A stretch of DNA of 64,000 nucleotides from Coptis chinensis (taxonomy: Eukaryota > Streptophyta > Magnoliopsida > Ranunculales > Ranunculaceae), in contig CM027380.1 in the NCBI GenBank assembly GCA_015680905.1, positions 10,248,001 to 10,312,000 on the forward strand, written 5' to 3'. Shown here one piece after another: positions 17,852 to 27,745 of the stretch. Under the pieces are notes generated by a model that ran no database searches, was not told the origin of the DNA, and saw only the letters and a list, made by a program, of their open reading frames with translations. Numbering within the stretch: the stretch's first letter is position 1; each line of letters starts with the position of its first letter. A program made the position numbers and the translations under genes.

Positions 17852-18340
17852 CTATGCTCGCCTTTTCCTAGGATTAGAAGCCTCTCCTTCTGGTCCGCGG
17901 ATCAATCGCTTCACAGAGCCCCGATGACTGTTCTTGGTAGTTACCTGATCACCGTAAACCTCATACATGCCGGTAGGGGTGGGAAATCGTATCACTTGAT
18001 AGTATGTTGATGGTACCGCCTTCATCTCATGGGTCCATCGCCTCCCTAAAATTGCATTATACTGCGAAACAGAATCTATCACCATGAATCGGGTGAAAAC
18101 GGTCACCAGACCTGTTGTTACGGGCAATAAAAGCTCTCCCATGGGCTCTGTCATACTCCCATTGAATCCGTATAGATTGGCTCGCGAAGGTCGCAGCTGC
18201 TTAGGATCCACTCCCATCTCCTCCAACGCCACTCTGAATAACAGATCTATTGCACTTCCACAATCAATCAACACTCTCTTCACCATGTAATTTCCCATCA
18301 CTACTGTAATTACCAGGGCGTCTTCGTGCGGTGAGTCCAC
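17852..18340 (-). pseudogene. T1 aspartic protease region fossil
   Basis: Retroviral-type protease fold signature: VKRVLIDCGSAIDLLF, then LYGFNGSMTEPMG and YNAILGRRW, as found at the end of plant Ty3/gypsy proteases. It lies between the gag and integrase parts of T1. Confidence 0.8.
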
Positions 18341-18784
18341 TGCACGGAGGTCCGCGCTGCTGAATACAATTATGTCCTTTTATGATGCCAACACTGCATT
18401 CTGCTGCGGTCTATCTATTCTCTCACTGATCTGTTGGATACTCGTCGTCCGTCTTATCTTGTCTCTATGAGCGTCGTGACTTAGGACCTCACCGCTGTAA
18501 ATCACATTGATGGTTCACAATATTCTTCCTTGAGGTGGCATGCGTTTCTCATTCTGTTCTCCTCTCACAAACTCTCTCATCCCTCCTCTCTCCACCATCC
18601 TCTGAATCAGCCATTTTAACACATAACAATCATTAGTCTCGTGATTCCGCACTTGATGATATGTGCATAACGATTTCTCTGGTATCTCTATTGGTGTACT
18701 TCACGGTCCCTCATACCCCGGGAGATTCTTGATTAAGGGCAAGATCTCGCTCAATGGTTTATTCAACGGCGTCTGCTCTGTCTC

Positions 18785-19640
18785 TCAGTATGGCTTTCTC
18801 TCCCGGTACTCTCGTCGGGCACCCTCCCAGGTTCCCTCTACCCGTGCGCGGTATCCACCGCTTTCTTTCCCGGATGTCTCTGCCCTCCTGGGCTCCCTTT
18901 CCTTTTCCAATGACAACACTGCTTTTCTCGACTTTCTAGAATCCTTCTGCATCGTGTCTCCATACCTTATGTACTTCTCTACACGTGGATAAAGTTCATG
19001 TATGGTCGCGATCTCATTCTTTGCCACAGACTGGTGTACTCCTGTTCCCGGGCGCAAACCTCTCTCAAAGGCTATCACTGTAGTCTGTTCATCCAGATTT
19101 TCAACTTTCACTCTCACTGCCTTGAATCGACACAAAAAGTCTCTAACTGATTCTGTGGATCATTGCCTCACATTGAATAGGGCCGCAATATCTACCACCC
19201 GCCTCTTCTGGTGTATGAAGTGATCTATAAATGCCTGCTCCAACTCCTAGAAATTGTTTATGCTCCCCGCTGGTAACCTGTAATGCCAATCTGATGCTCC
19301 TCCTTTCAGACTAGCCGAGAACATCATGCATCGCAGACCATCATACCGCGCCTCCTGCCACAGAGGCATCTGTTGCAGGAAATGATGGATGTGGTCTGCT
19401 AGATCTCCCTTGCCATCATACCTTTCGAATCTAGGCTGAGCGAACCGCTTTGGGACCTCCGACGCCCATATTTTATCTGCTAATGGGTTGCGGTTCAACC
19501 CGGCCACCACCTGACTAGCCGCTCCTCCTTGACCCTTCTCTTGCCGTCGGTTCGCCTCTCTATCATTGTCTATCATCTCCTGGACTTGCTTTGTTGTCAA
19601 ACCCGCTACCGGGTTTTCCACAAGATCTAGTCCAACCATC
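18785..19640 (-). pseudogene. T1 gag region fossil
   Basis: Capsid-like segment on the minus strand with FAQPRFERYDGKGDLADHIH and FSASLKGGASDWHYRLP, typical of plant Ty3/gypsy gag, then a charged basic tail. The upstream end is near the primer-binding site. Broken fossil. Confidence 0.8.
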
Positions 19641-19920
19641 TCTTCCTCAGCTCTCTAACCTTCAGATCCCTTATTCCCTTCTTCCTCGGCCTCTTCCTCT
19701 GCCCTTTCTCTCTCTCTTCTTAGCTCGTCGTTCTTTTCCTTTAGCCTCGCAATCTCTTCTCGCATCAGCCTCGTTTCTTCTGTCTCATGTTCCTCTCTTC
19801 GGTCTCATTCTCCATCAATCACACCCTCCAGCGCTAGATCCGGTGCTGGGTCCTCAACCGCCACCCTTCTGGGTCTACCTACTTTCCTCTTCAGTGCCAT
19901 TCCTATCTTGCCTTTGTCTC

Positions 19921-19940
19921 TCCCCACAGACGGCGCCAAA
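19921..19940 (-). other. T1 primer-binding site
   Basis: Directly inside the 5' LTR, the minus strand reads TTTGGCGCCGTCTGTGGGGA. This TGGCGCCG-type site is typical of plant Ty3/gypsy elements and resembles tRNA-Asp-primed sites. It fixes the orientation of the element. Confidence 0.7.
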
Positions 19941-20253
19941 TGTATGAACACAAAAACCCTGTTCTAAACTCTCTAGGTTTCTCTCCTCTCTTTCTCTTGT
20001 TCTCTCCTACTTTTTCTCTAATGCGGCCCCCCTCTCTCTCTCCACACACTGTTCCTTTTATATCTCCCTTCAATCTATCTGAGTTGTCCACCTATCCTGT
20101 CATCTCACGATTCGTCTTCTTACCATACATGTGCCACGTCCGCGGTCTAAGGTTCCGCGTTCAAGATTCCGTGCTCTCCCTTTTTCTTCAGTATATTGCA
20201 TCTTATCCCCTGGACCACTGACCTAGTCCAATTTCCCACATTATGCCACTACA
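19941..20253 (-). repeat. T1 complete 5' LTR
   Basis: A 313-bp LTR with TG...CA ends: on the plus strand it starts TGTATGAACA and ends GCCACTACA. On the minus strand a TATA-like GATATAAAAGG sits at 20054-20064. The plus-strand flank CCCTT (20254-20258) is the outer copy of the target-site duplication, AAGGG on the minus strand. Confidence 0.9.
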
Positions 20254-20435
20254 CCCTTCTTGGCTCCAAACATCAGCATTCCTACCCCTATCCCTGCCTC
20301 TACCACCTCTACTTCCTCTACCAAATCTAACATTTGCCAGTAAAAGCATGAGTCACTAAAAATGTGCCTTTAATTGCTGAACCACTCACATGAAGATTAC
20401 CAATTTTGTTGCTAAGCTCACTAATAATATCCGCG
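20254..20435 (-). pseudogene. Upstream part of the gene hit by T1 (inside inverted block)
   Basis: On the minus strand this ends with a basic Gly/Arg-rich stretch (VRFGRGSRGGRGRDRGRN, then ADVWSQEG) that runs into the AAGGG duplication. It continues in frame on the plus strand at 20580 (TASEDGGGRGRN). So the two parts belong to one gene, separated by the T1 insertion and turned around by the inversion. Upstream text reads SELSNKIGNLHVSGSAIK in another frame, perhaps an earlier exon. The product is not identified; an RGG-rich tail of a MULE-type transposase or an RNA-binding protein is possible. Confidence 0.5.
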
Positions 20436-20579
20436 ACTCAGATAGATTGAAGGGAGATATAAAAGGAACAGTGTGTGGAGAGAGAGAGGGGGGCCGCATT
20501 AGAGAAAAAGTAGGAGAGAACAAGAGAAAGAGAGGAGAGAAACCTAGAGAGTTTAGAATAGGGTTTTTGTGTTCAAACA
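20436..20579 (+). repeat. Inverted second part of the T1 3' LTR
   Basis: These 144 bases are the reverse complement of 19941-20084, with only two differences by eye. The outer end reads TTGTGTTCAAACA and is followed by AAGGG (20580-20584), the same duplication that flanks the 5' LTR. Together with 12645-12812 it accounts for essentially the whole 313-bp LTR. The open frame 20390-20842 crosses it and is therefore chimeric, not a gene. Confidence 0.9.
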
Positions 20580-20842
20580 AAGGGACTGCAAGTGAGGATG
20601 GGGGTGGAAGAGGTAGAAATGTTGCTGAAAATGCCCCTATGCAAAGACTTTTTGAACTTTTATTTGGCAATTCACTAGGTCCCCCACAACCTAGCCAGTC
20701 TGAACCTATTCAGACTCAAGAAAGTGTTGCTCTAGTGAGGCCAGTCCTAAACATTCTTGCAATGCCACCAATGCCACCTCCGAGAAAAAGGTCCAGAAAG
20801 GGGACAACATCCTCTCAAGCTTCATCACATGTAGAGTCTTAA
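20580..20842 (+). pseudogene. C-terminal part of the gene hit by T1
   Basis: It continues the Gly/Arg-rich reading frame (GTASEDGGGRGRNVAENAP), then a low-complexity proline/glutamine stretch and a basic patch (PPRKRSRKGTTSSQASSH), with a stop at 20840-20842. It looks like the nuclear-localised, disordered C-terminus of a plant or MULE-type protein. Family not established. Confidence 0.45.
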
Positions 20843-21089
20843 GTGTTAAGTGCTATGTTTTATGGGGTTTATTCTGTCAGACTTGATTGCTATGTTTTGT
20901 ATTTTATTTTGTTTCAGACTTAAGTGTTATGTTCTATTCAAGTGCTACGTTCTTATGTAAGACTTCAGTGCTATGCATTTTGATTACGTTAGTTAAAACA
21001 TGTTCAGTGTTATGCATTTGGATATGATTATAATAACTTGTCAGATTTAAATGTAGACTTGAATAACACAACAACTACAATTCCATTAC

Positions 21090-21247
21090 TTTAAAATGTT
21101 AATTTTCTCACAAGTTCAGTTACATCAGACACATTGCCTTCAATGTGCATCTTAATAGCACCATCAATACACAATTTAAGTTTCCCCTCCTCTTTGGCTT
21201 TCTCTTTGTTCTTCACCCCATTCCTTTCCACGTACTGCCACAACCTT
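21090..21247 (-). pseudogene. Downstream part of GRF zinc-finger gene
   Basis: The minus strand is open with LWQYVERNGVKNKEKAKEEG and on to a stop near 21105 (ending VTELVRKLTF). It abuts the ACCTT duplication at 21243-21247, so it is the continuation of the GRF-type gene whose 5' part lies at 25240-25476, split by the solo LTR. The frame differs from the one entering from the upstream part, so the gene has also decayed independently. Confidence 0.45.
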
Positions 21248-23380
21248 TGTAAAACCACATTTTTATTTTACTAGTTAATTGTGGTGTTATTATTTATTTA
21301 GTTTTATTTATTGATATAATGTTTTAGAAATTTCAAAAATATAGAAATTATAAATTTTGAAATTTTGGTTAAGCAAAACTAGGAGAGAAACGTGGGATAG
21401 TTATCAATGATAACTCACATAGGTAACTATTTTTTTTCCCTCTCTCCCACATTTTCAAAAGATAAAAATAAAGAGAACTATAAAAAAACCCTAGCCTCCA
21501 TAAGAAGAATAAGAAGAAGAAGAAGAAAAAGGAGGAGTATCGACGCGATATCGATTTTCTTTTCTAGATACTACTAACGTTTTGCAAGATAAGGTGAGTT
21601 AGATTTTATGTTTTCAGTAGAAACATGATTTGTTGTACTTTTGTGTTATTCATATGATGGTAATTAGAGGCTAGATGTTAAAGAGATTTGAATTATGATG
21701 ATTCATGCGTAGGTTTATGTACTAAGTTATTAAATTAAGTTAACATGCTTTCTTTTGATGATTTGGTGATGGTAGATATTTTAAATCATGTGTAACTGTT
21801 TTGATATGAAAAACTATGACTAGGAAGCCATTATTAGTTCTGGATAATCATTAGAGAAGAAGGTGAACATTAAAAGGGAAAACAAAAAACTGCATTGCGT
21901 AGTCAAACATTTTGTATTAGATGGAGGTGGATCCATTATTTGATGGCTCTAAACTTTACTATGAAGTTTTATAAGATGATGTAGTCTGACATATTCGAGT
22001 TACAGACAGATCCAACGGTTGGATTACTATCGAGGTACGCATAAGCGTGACTGGTCGTAGTATAAACTACGTCAGAAAACTGCACTGCGCAGTCATAAGT
22101 TTAGGCGTAGATGAAGGATGACCCAGTCCTGGATTTTTCTCGAATTTGATCTGTATATTTAGCACACATATTAGTCATACCCATTAAGATTTCAGGCCAA
22201 TCCGAAGGTGGGATGTCAGTCGAGGCATTGAAGTACGATACTATTGATTTTCGATAAAGTTGTGAATGGAAAATGGTTAATTTATTGAATGGATTGTTGT
22301 TTATGATCATTGTGCATGATTTTCTACTGTATGAAATTAGTATATTTATATCACAAGTGTATCCTTGGTTTATTGGAATATTAACATGAAAATTGATTGA
22401 GTTTGTGCAAATTGTCACTCTTGGGAGTGTGTTATAAGAAATATTGCTTGGAAGGTATTGTTGATCTTGAAAATTTATTTTTGTTTGTTGTAATTAATAT
22501 ACTATATGGATGTAAAATCATTAGTATAACTATGACTTTATTAGAATAAGATGAACATTTCCCATACTCTAGGCAGCAAAGCGCTAAGGTATTGTATATA
22601 TTTATTTTATTTATTATTTAAATAATTGGTTACAATGTTATATTAATTTCTGTAATATATTGGCTGTACGTATTACAAAGATTGCACGTTAAGAGAAACT
22701 AAATTTCTCTTGTCGGTTGGTGACAAGGGATCAATGTCTCTAATGTAGTCGAATAATATAGACGTGATATACGTATCTTCGTGGTGATAATGTGTGTTAT
22801 ATTGTTATGAATTATCATGAGCATTGCATTTAGGACACTCACACCTGCTGGCCCTATGTTTGCTTTTGTTTTGGCTTTGTTTGGCAATAGAAAAATTCGT
22901 AGTAGCCAACCTGGATTAGCTGATCTAATTCTGTAGATGTGCAACTTAAAGCAGGTTAATCTGGAAGCTGTTTGGCTGCCAATCGTTCTGTCACAAGTTT
23001 AGCGTGCCCACTGTTTGGTTCACATTGTATCTGTTATACTTATAACCTGTTACATATTTGAAAAATAATAATAGAACATTATAAATCAAAAAGAAAATAA
23101 TAACTTAAATACAATGTCTATATTCTCACAAAAAAAAAAAGTTTCACAAAATATTTAATTAGAAACAAGTATAACTGGTTATTTCATTCTTAACATGAAA
23201 CAAATCCAAAGCAAAATCAAAAGTATTACATCAATCTGCATTGTGATAGTCACAATAGTCATTCCACATTGCAATGGTAATAGACTTTCTATAATCTGAT
23301 GCAATTTCTCGTATTCTATTTCTACTAAGGTTTTCTAGATCTTGTCTCCTCATTCCAAAGTCTCCTTCAAGTTCTTCTTG

Positions 23381-23962
23381 CTATCTTTGATCCTTATCAA
23401 AAAATTCATCATTAAGTTTCTCTCTTCGTATGTGATTGTGTAGAATGCAACATGCTATTACTATCTTTACTTGTGTTTCAAACGGATATGGAGGTGGAAG
23501 AGCCAAAATAGCAAACCGCTTTTTCAAGATTCCAATGATACGTTCAACAGTATTCCTCAAAGATGAATGACAAAGATTGAATAGCTCTTTGTAATTTGTA
23601 GGATGTAACACTCCAAATTTTTTTAGATGATAACGAGTGCCACAAAATGGAGCAATAAAATTTGGTGCATTGGCATAGCCCGCATCAGCCAAATAATATT
23701 TACCTACATTTCAAATTAAATAAAATTAAGCATTATGATCATAAACATGTTCAAATAATATTCACACAATCGCAAGAACACGTGTTTTTCCAAACGAAAG
23801 TTTTCTTGGCACCGCGCACCATGTCCAGTAAGCACTTCTTCAACCCACTTTGCGCCACTAAGGAGTTTTATTGACATAATATTGATAATAACCAGCCGTT
23901 AACATGGTAGTAACACATGCTGCTTGCATTATCATATCTTCTTCATCAGAGTCGTCAGACAT
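23381..23962 (-). pseudogene. Harbinger DDE transposase, partial
   Basis: The N-terminal part starts at an ATG near 23962 (MSDDSDEEDMIMQAACVTTM) and continues to GAKWVEEVLTGHGARCQENF at about 23790, the conserved helical region before the catalytic core. After a putative splice acceptor just upstream of 23695, the C-terminal core reads YYLADAGYANAPNFIAPFCG and NTVERIIGILKKRFAILALP, then IACCILHNHIR, ending near 23381. The second catalytic aspartate (LADAGY) and the glutamate (VERIIGILKKRF) are visible. The central part with the first aspartate is missing, so it cannot be an active transposase as it stands. Confidence 0.8.
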
Positions 23963-24357
23963 AGTATAGCCCCTGTCAACACATTTATTAAGCAAATAGT
24001 ATATTTAAGTTGTATTACATAACACCTGATAAACATAATTTTCATAGCAAATATAAAAATACTACTTCATTGCATAAATAGAACAAACTTCACGTTCAAA
24101 CAAGTTTTGCATTCTCATTAAATACATAGAACAAACACATGTTCAATCAAGCAAGTTTTGTATTCCCATAAGTGACCATAATTAACAAAATAAATATATA
24201 TCCAATACGTACCCTTGCAAAATATATACTACTAGACTCATAAAGTCTACGACACCTGGACACCTAATGATCCCCAATAGGCCAACAAACAAAGTATGCA
24301 TTTTTCCACATCAAATATATTGGGGATCAACAAAAAAATAAGTTATAAACTTGCTTA

Positions 24358-24890
24358 TCACTTTTCTTCAAATTGATAAAGCAACCATTCCTTTCGGCTT
24401 TCCATACGCAGCCCCATGAACACCCTCGCTTTCTTTTCATCTTCTAAGAAATCCAAAGCTCGCATGAAAGTACGGTCATCAAGATTAGGAATGGCTTCTA
24501 ATTCAACAATCAACTTTGCTTCAGACGATGGTTCAGAATTAGGTGTTGCAATTTCTTTCTTCTTGTTTGCTATTTCAGTAAATGTTGTTGCCATGCTTTG
24601 AATAGCATCTACCATAGCCTCTCCAGTGCTTTTAGGACGCGGCTTTTTAGAATCATGAGGGTTTGGCATCATCTTTGGTCGTCTCTTTTTGAGTTGGGCA
24701 CAAGCTTCAAACTTACTGTCCAAATTGATCGGTTTTAGAGTATTATTACCCAAATCATCAGAACCAACAAGTGGACTTTGGGACCCCTCTCCATTCAGAT
24801 TCCCCGCATCTTTCAAAATATGTTTTTCATGGTTTATAACTTTCTCGCGTAGTTGGTGGAGAGTAGTGAAGTGAGACGTTGGACTTTGAT
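24358..24890 (-). pseudogene. Harbinger Myb/SANT-like accessory protein, partial
   Basis: The minus strand is open from about 24890 to a stop at 24358. It reads LREKVINHEKHI, then KKRRPKMMPNPHDSKKPRPK (basic, probable nuclear signal), MVDAIQSMATTFTEIANKKK and a C-terminal helix with MRALDFLEDEKKARVF. This is the conserved C-terminal half of the Myb/SANT-like DNA-binding protein that PIF/Harbinger elements encode next to their transposase and that is known to help it bind termini and enter the nucleus. The N-terminal Myb domain is not present. Confidence 0.7.
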
Positions 24891-25239
24891 GCGCTAGGAC
24901 CTGAAGTCATCTTTGCTGTTAGTTTCCTTTATTATTACTAATGAAAGGTTGTACAATTTAGAGTCGTAACTTATATTCTTTTAATTTATGTAATTGGTGG
25001 TCTAGATAATGGAGATGGAGTTTTATGGATATTTATTATTGGAAGGCGGCTGTTTAATTATTTGAAGTTTACATGATTGAGTTGGTTTTGAGATTACTTT
25101 TGTAGTTTTAAATGCTTTGATTATGTTTATCTAGACATGGACATGTATGTGTCATTTCCAGTTCACACCCTAGGTCATGAGTGATTAGATATTACTCGGA
25201 AATGTGAATTTTTGATTACTCAAATTTTGGGGTGTGACA

Positions 25240-25476
25240 ACCTTCCCCTTAGCTTCAGTTTCTAGATCTACCCATTTGAAACCTTGGCATCTTGGTGCAC
25301 TATTACATCTAAGGAATCTCAATCCCAAACTTTTTTTCTTGCCCACTCCAGCGAACGGTCATAGTATCTGGACATCCTCTAACACAAGAATAATCAAACC
25401 AATGACAATCAACCTTCCAATGATCAGCATCCCCACAGAGAAAACAATTTTTTTTGATAGCGCTCGATGATGACAT
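25240..25476 (-). pseudogene. GRF zinc-finger protein, 5' part
   Basis: From an ATG at 25474-25476 the minus strand encodes a CCHC-like knuckle (CFLCGDADHWKVDC) and then a GRF-type module (CVRGCPDTMTVRWSGQEKKFG, continuing LRFLRCNSAPRCQGFKWVD after one frame change). GRF zinc fingers bind single-stranded nucleic acid and occur in plant nuclear proteins and in some TE-encoded proteins. A solo LTR separates this part from the remainder at 21090-21247. With the frame change and the insertion it is a pseudogene. The start is chosen because it is the first ATG in the frame of the knuckle. Confidence 0.6.
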
Positions 25477-25489
25477 TGCAATTGGTACC

Positions 25490-25922
25490 TACAAAATGAA
25501 CATAAAACATTAAGATTGCAGTAAAGTATTAGTTGGTGTAAACCCCTCATACTTATATATACTCTTTGCCAAAACCCACCAAAAATATAAACCACTTTGG
25601 GATTGCTCTAGTACAGTTCAAACGGAGAAGGAGAAGAAAGTGGAGGCAGAAGTATCATAAGAAGAGAACCTGAGATGGATGGTTTATGCTACTAAGCTCC
25701 CCAATACCATGGTCCATAAAAAGATTTCAAAGAAAATGTCGTAGAGGATGAATGGTTGGTGGATAGAGATATTCATTTGCAAAAAGTGGGGTCAAATAAG
25801 CTTATAAATGCTTTCTGAAATGAAAAAAAAACAATAAAACCCAACGGCACTATCATAAAAGCAAAATGGCCAATAGATAAAATACCAATGTCTGTTATAG
25901 ACAAAATTGATGAAGTGGGGGA
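25490..25922. other. No recognisable gene
   Basis: AT-rich sequence between the GRF-type gene and a MITE. No gene, RNA or repeat that I can support. Confidence 0.4.
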
Positions 25923-26558
25923 TAGGGGTGGCAGTTTTGTACACGACCCACTAACTCAACACGAAATTAGCATATTTGGGTTGGAAAAAAAGGATTTCGG
26001 GTCATTTAAGGGTTGGCTGCCGAACCCGTCAAATAAATAGGTTGGGTTAGGGTCACATATGTTAACCCGAGTAATCCATTAGTAGACCCGATTTGTTCTC
26101 CGGTCTAATGGGTTGGGTCATTAACCCGTGATCTGTATAACCTGTTTTAAGATAAGTTTCTTTATTTTTAAGATCTCATCATCCCAACTGTCTACAATAA
26201 ACAACTAAAATGAGAAGGATTAGCCGTCAAATTGATTCATTCGATAAAGATATGTTTCGTTATTCAATTTTCATTGATATGTAATTAAATTCTGGATGAT
26301 TTTTGAGAATTAATACATATTTTTGATAAATAAATCGTGTAATATTAAATATTTTACATACAGGTTATCTCTGAATCCAATTCGAAATTGACCCGTTGGC
26401 TTATTAGCGGGTCACCCGTTGGGTAACTCGTTATATAGGCGGGTTGGGTTTGGGTTTGACAAACTTGACACGATTAGTAATTGGGTCGGATTTCGATTTG
26501 CTCTCCTAACATGTGACCCAAATATGACATGCACGAACCCGACCTAACACGACCCCTA
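25923..26558. mobile_element. hAT-type MITE, 636 bp
   Basis: It begins TAGGGGTGGCAG and ends CACGACCCCTA. The flanks GTGGGGGA (25915-25922) and GTGGGGGG (26559-26566) agree at 7 of 8 positions, the 8-bp size expected for hAT elements. The subterminal body is rich in AACCCGT / GGGTTGGGT motifs on both strands. No transposase. The open frame crossing its right end is not a gene. Confidence 0.75.
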
Positions 26559-26652
26559 GTGGGGGGCAAACTCAAATGATTTAAAAAATGTGGAGTCAAC
26601 AGGCTATATAGTTTTAGGGTTTTTTTTAACTTAACCCCCAAAAACTTTAAGG

Positions 26653-27150
26653 CAGGGCCGGCCCTGAGGACAGTCCACACAGGCGATTGTTTGGGCCCCA
26701 AAATTTGACCCAAAATGGGGACCCCTAAGTCTGAAAACATCTGTGCACTATTGTTATTTTTGGCCCAAACTTATGCTCTAAATTAGGCCCAAATATGAAG
26801 CCTTAAGCACATAATAAGCCTACTGTTCTGTTTCGGCCCAATATTGGGATCTAAATTTGGGCCAAACATGAAGCCTTAAACAAACAATAAGCAAAAGCCC
26901 AAAATCCCTTAGAAACCCAACGTATGCATCATACTTTAACTAGCTGATCCATCATTCTTCTCTCCAAAACAAAAACAAATTGAAAAACTAGTAAACCAAA
27001 CCGGTTATTTTTCTCTCAACTTCACCAAGTCCTACACTCCCGCTCCTCTCTCTTTTATTGTTTTGGATGGTGTACCTTTCTCCAGCGACTCTTCGGTAGG
27101 GGCCACACTTTAGGAACTCGCCTAGAGCCCCGCAAAACTCAGGGCCGCCC
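26653..27150. mobile_element. Possible hAT-like non-autonomous element
   Basis: The left end reads CAGGGCCGGCCCTGAGGACA and the right end, on the minus strand, GGGCGGCCCTGAG followed by GGGGCTCTAGGCGAG. Both resemble the GGCCCTGA..GGGGGCC termini common in plant hAT elements and face outward. No convincing 8-bp duplication was found. The right end abuts the NDR1-like fragment at its FFDL codons, suggesting insertion into that gene. Confidence 0.45.
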
Positions 27151-27344
27151 AGGTCGAAGAAAATTTTGGTATTGGAGATGTCATTAGAGTATTTATCGAG
27201 GGCAAAAACATAGATTTCTTCAAACGAGAGAATAGGCTTAGAAGACACTGCTAAGCCAATGCAGGAAAAAATAGTGATAAAGCGTGAACCGAAAGTGTCC
27301 CCCGAGCATTGCCGGTTACAAGAAGAAGTGCTTGAGTTTGTCAT
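27150..27344 (-). pseudogene. NDR1-like (NHL/LEA_2) gene, N-terminal fragment A
   Basis: From an ATG at 27344 the minus strand encodes 65 residues: MTNSSTSSCN, a hydrophobic stretch FITIFSCIGLAV (membrane anchor or signal), then SFEEIYVFALDK, SNDISNTKIFFDL. This matches the start of the LEA_2 domain of NDR1/HIN1-like proteins, in which FxIxxFYxPAL..NTT..F is conserved. Such proteins are plasma-membrane proteins involved in plant defence signalling. The similarity stops at FFDL, at the border with the putative hAT element, so the domain is truncated. It resembles the copy at 59825-60031 most closely. Confidence 0.65.
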
Positions 27345-27552
27345 AGTAACTGACGATTTATAAGAAAAATCAGAAGAACTCTCGCAAAAGAGACACAAAA
27401 ATCTTATTACCAATGCAGGCCCTCAAAATAGAGGGCCACATCACCATTTTAAAGGTTAGGTTGAAGGAGAGATCTGGTATGAAGGACCTCTAAATGATGG
27501 GTTGTACAACGCAACCTTTATAATCAAAACTAAAATCCAAATATACTTACCA

Positions 27553-27660
27553 ATCCGGTTGATAGTGGATTAGTGGTAAAGTTTGGTTTGGGAAAATCGG
27601 GAGGGTGATCTGGTTGCAAGGTTCGAGTCCTAGCAAGAACAATTTAAGTATTAAAAAAAA
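27553..27660 (+). mobile_element. tRNA-derived SINE-like unit, plus strand
   Basis: A box A-like TTAGTGGTAAAG at about 27570 and a box B GGTTCGAGTCC at 27620-27630, spaced as in a polymerase III internal promoter, followed by an A-run at 27653-27660. It lacks a cloverleaf and a proper acceptor stem, so it is a SINE or tRNA-like relic, not a tRNA gene. Confidence 0.55.
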
Positions 27661-27745
27661 TTCAAAGTGGTAGGGCGGGGACTCGAATCAAGGAAGTTTC
27701 CCAATTTCGAAACGCCTTATACCAACTACACTGGGTTTTTGGCTT
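27661..27745 (-). mobile_element. tRNA-derived SINE-like unit, minus strand
   Basis: On the minus strand, GTGTAGTTGGTATAAGG (box A-like, 27714-27730) is followed by GATTCGAGTCCCC (box B, 27677-27689), then CCACTTTGAA and a T-run. The unit faces the plus-strand one, so the pair is tail to tail around the A8 tract. Decayed; no full tRNA fold. Confidence 0.5.

Larger units (their letters stand above)
12645..20253 (-). mobile_element. Tat-like Ty3/gypsy LTR retrotransposon fossil (element T1)
   Basis: The element lies on the minus strand. From right to left it has a 5' LTR (19941-20253), a primer-binding site, gag, protease, integrase, a repeat-bearing spacer, a plus-strand antisense ORF and part of the 3' LTR (12645-12812). 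An antisense extra ORF between integrase and 3' LTR is known from plant Tat-lineage elements. The element is broken, with many breaks. The recognisable protein parts are gag, protease and integrase. The remainder of its 3' LTR sits in the opposite orientation at 20436-20579, flanked by the same 5-bp duplication (AAGGG) as the 5' LTR. LTR divergence by eye suggests moderate age. Confidence 0.85.
22853..24900 (-). mobile_element. PIF/Harbinger transposon, internally deleted
   Basis: It carries the two genes typical of plant PIF/Harbinger elements in the same orientation: a DDE transposase (23381-23962) and a Myb/SANT-like protein (24358-24890). The left end reads GGCCCTATGTTTG with further CTGTTTGGC-type text inside, as usual for this superfamily. 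I could not find a matching right terminus or a TTA-type duplication, so the right border is approximate and the end may be lost. It is inserted within an LTR and is therefore younger than that LTR. Confidence 0.75.
21248..25239. mobile_element. Solo LTR with nested Harbinger transposon
   Basis: It starts TGTAAAACCAC and ends GGGGTGTGACA, and the 5-bp ACCTT is duplicated at 21243-21247 and 25240-25244. There is no gag-pol. About 2 kb of it is LTR sequence (21248 to about 22852, and about 24900-25239); the rest is a PIF/Harbinger insertion. A GAACTATAAAAAAACCCTAG TATA-like block lies at 21477-21496. The terminal GGGGTGTGACA is common in Ty3/gypsy LTRs, so that class is likely. A lone LTR is the usual relic of LTR-LTR recombination. 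Confidence 0.75.

Noticed and set aside
20390-20842. A 150-residue plus-strand frame that looks like a complete small gene
   Set aside because: Its first part is the inverted LTR piece (20436-20579); only the part from 20580 belongs to the target gene.
27553-27745. tRNA genes
   Set aside because: Box A and box B are present, but no acceptor stem, anticodon arm or cloverleaf pairs could be formed; SINE-like relics fit better.
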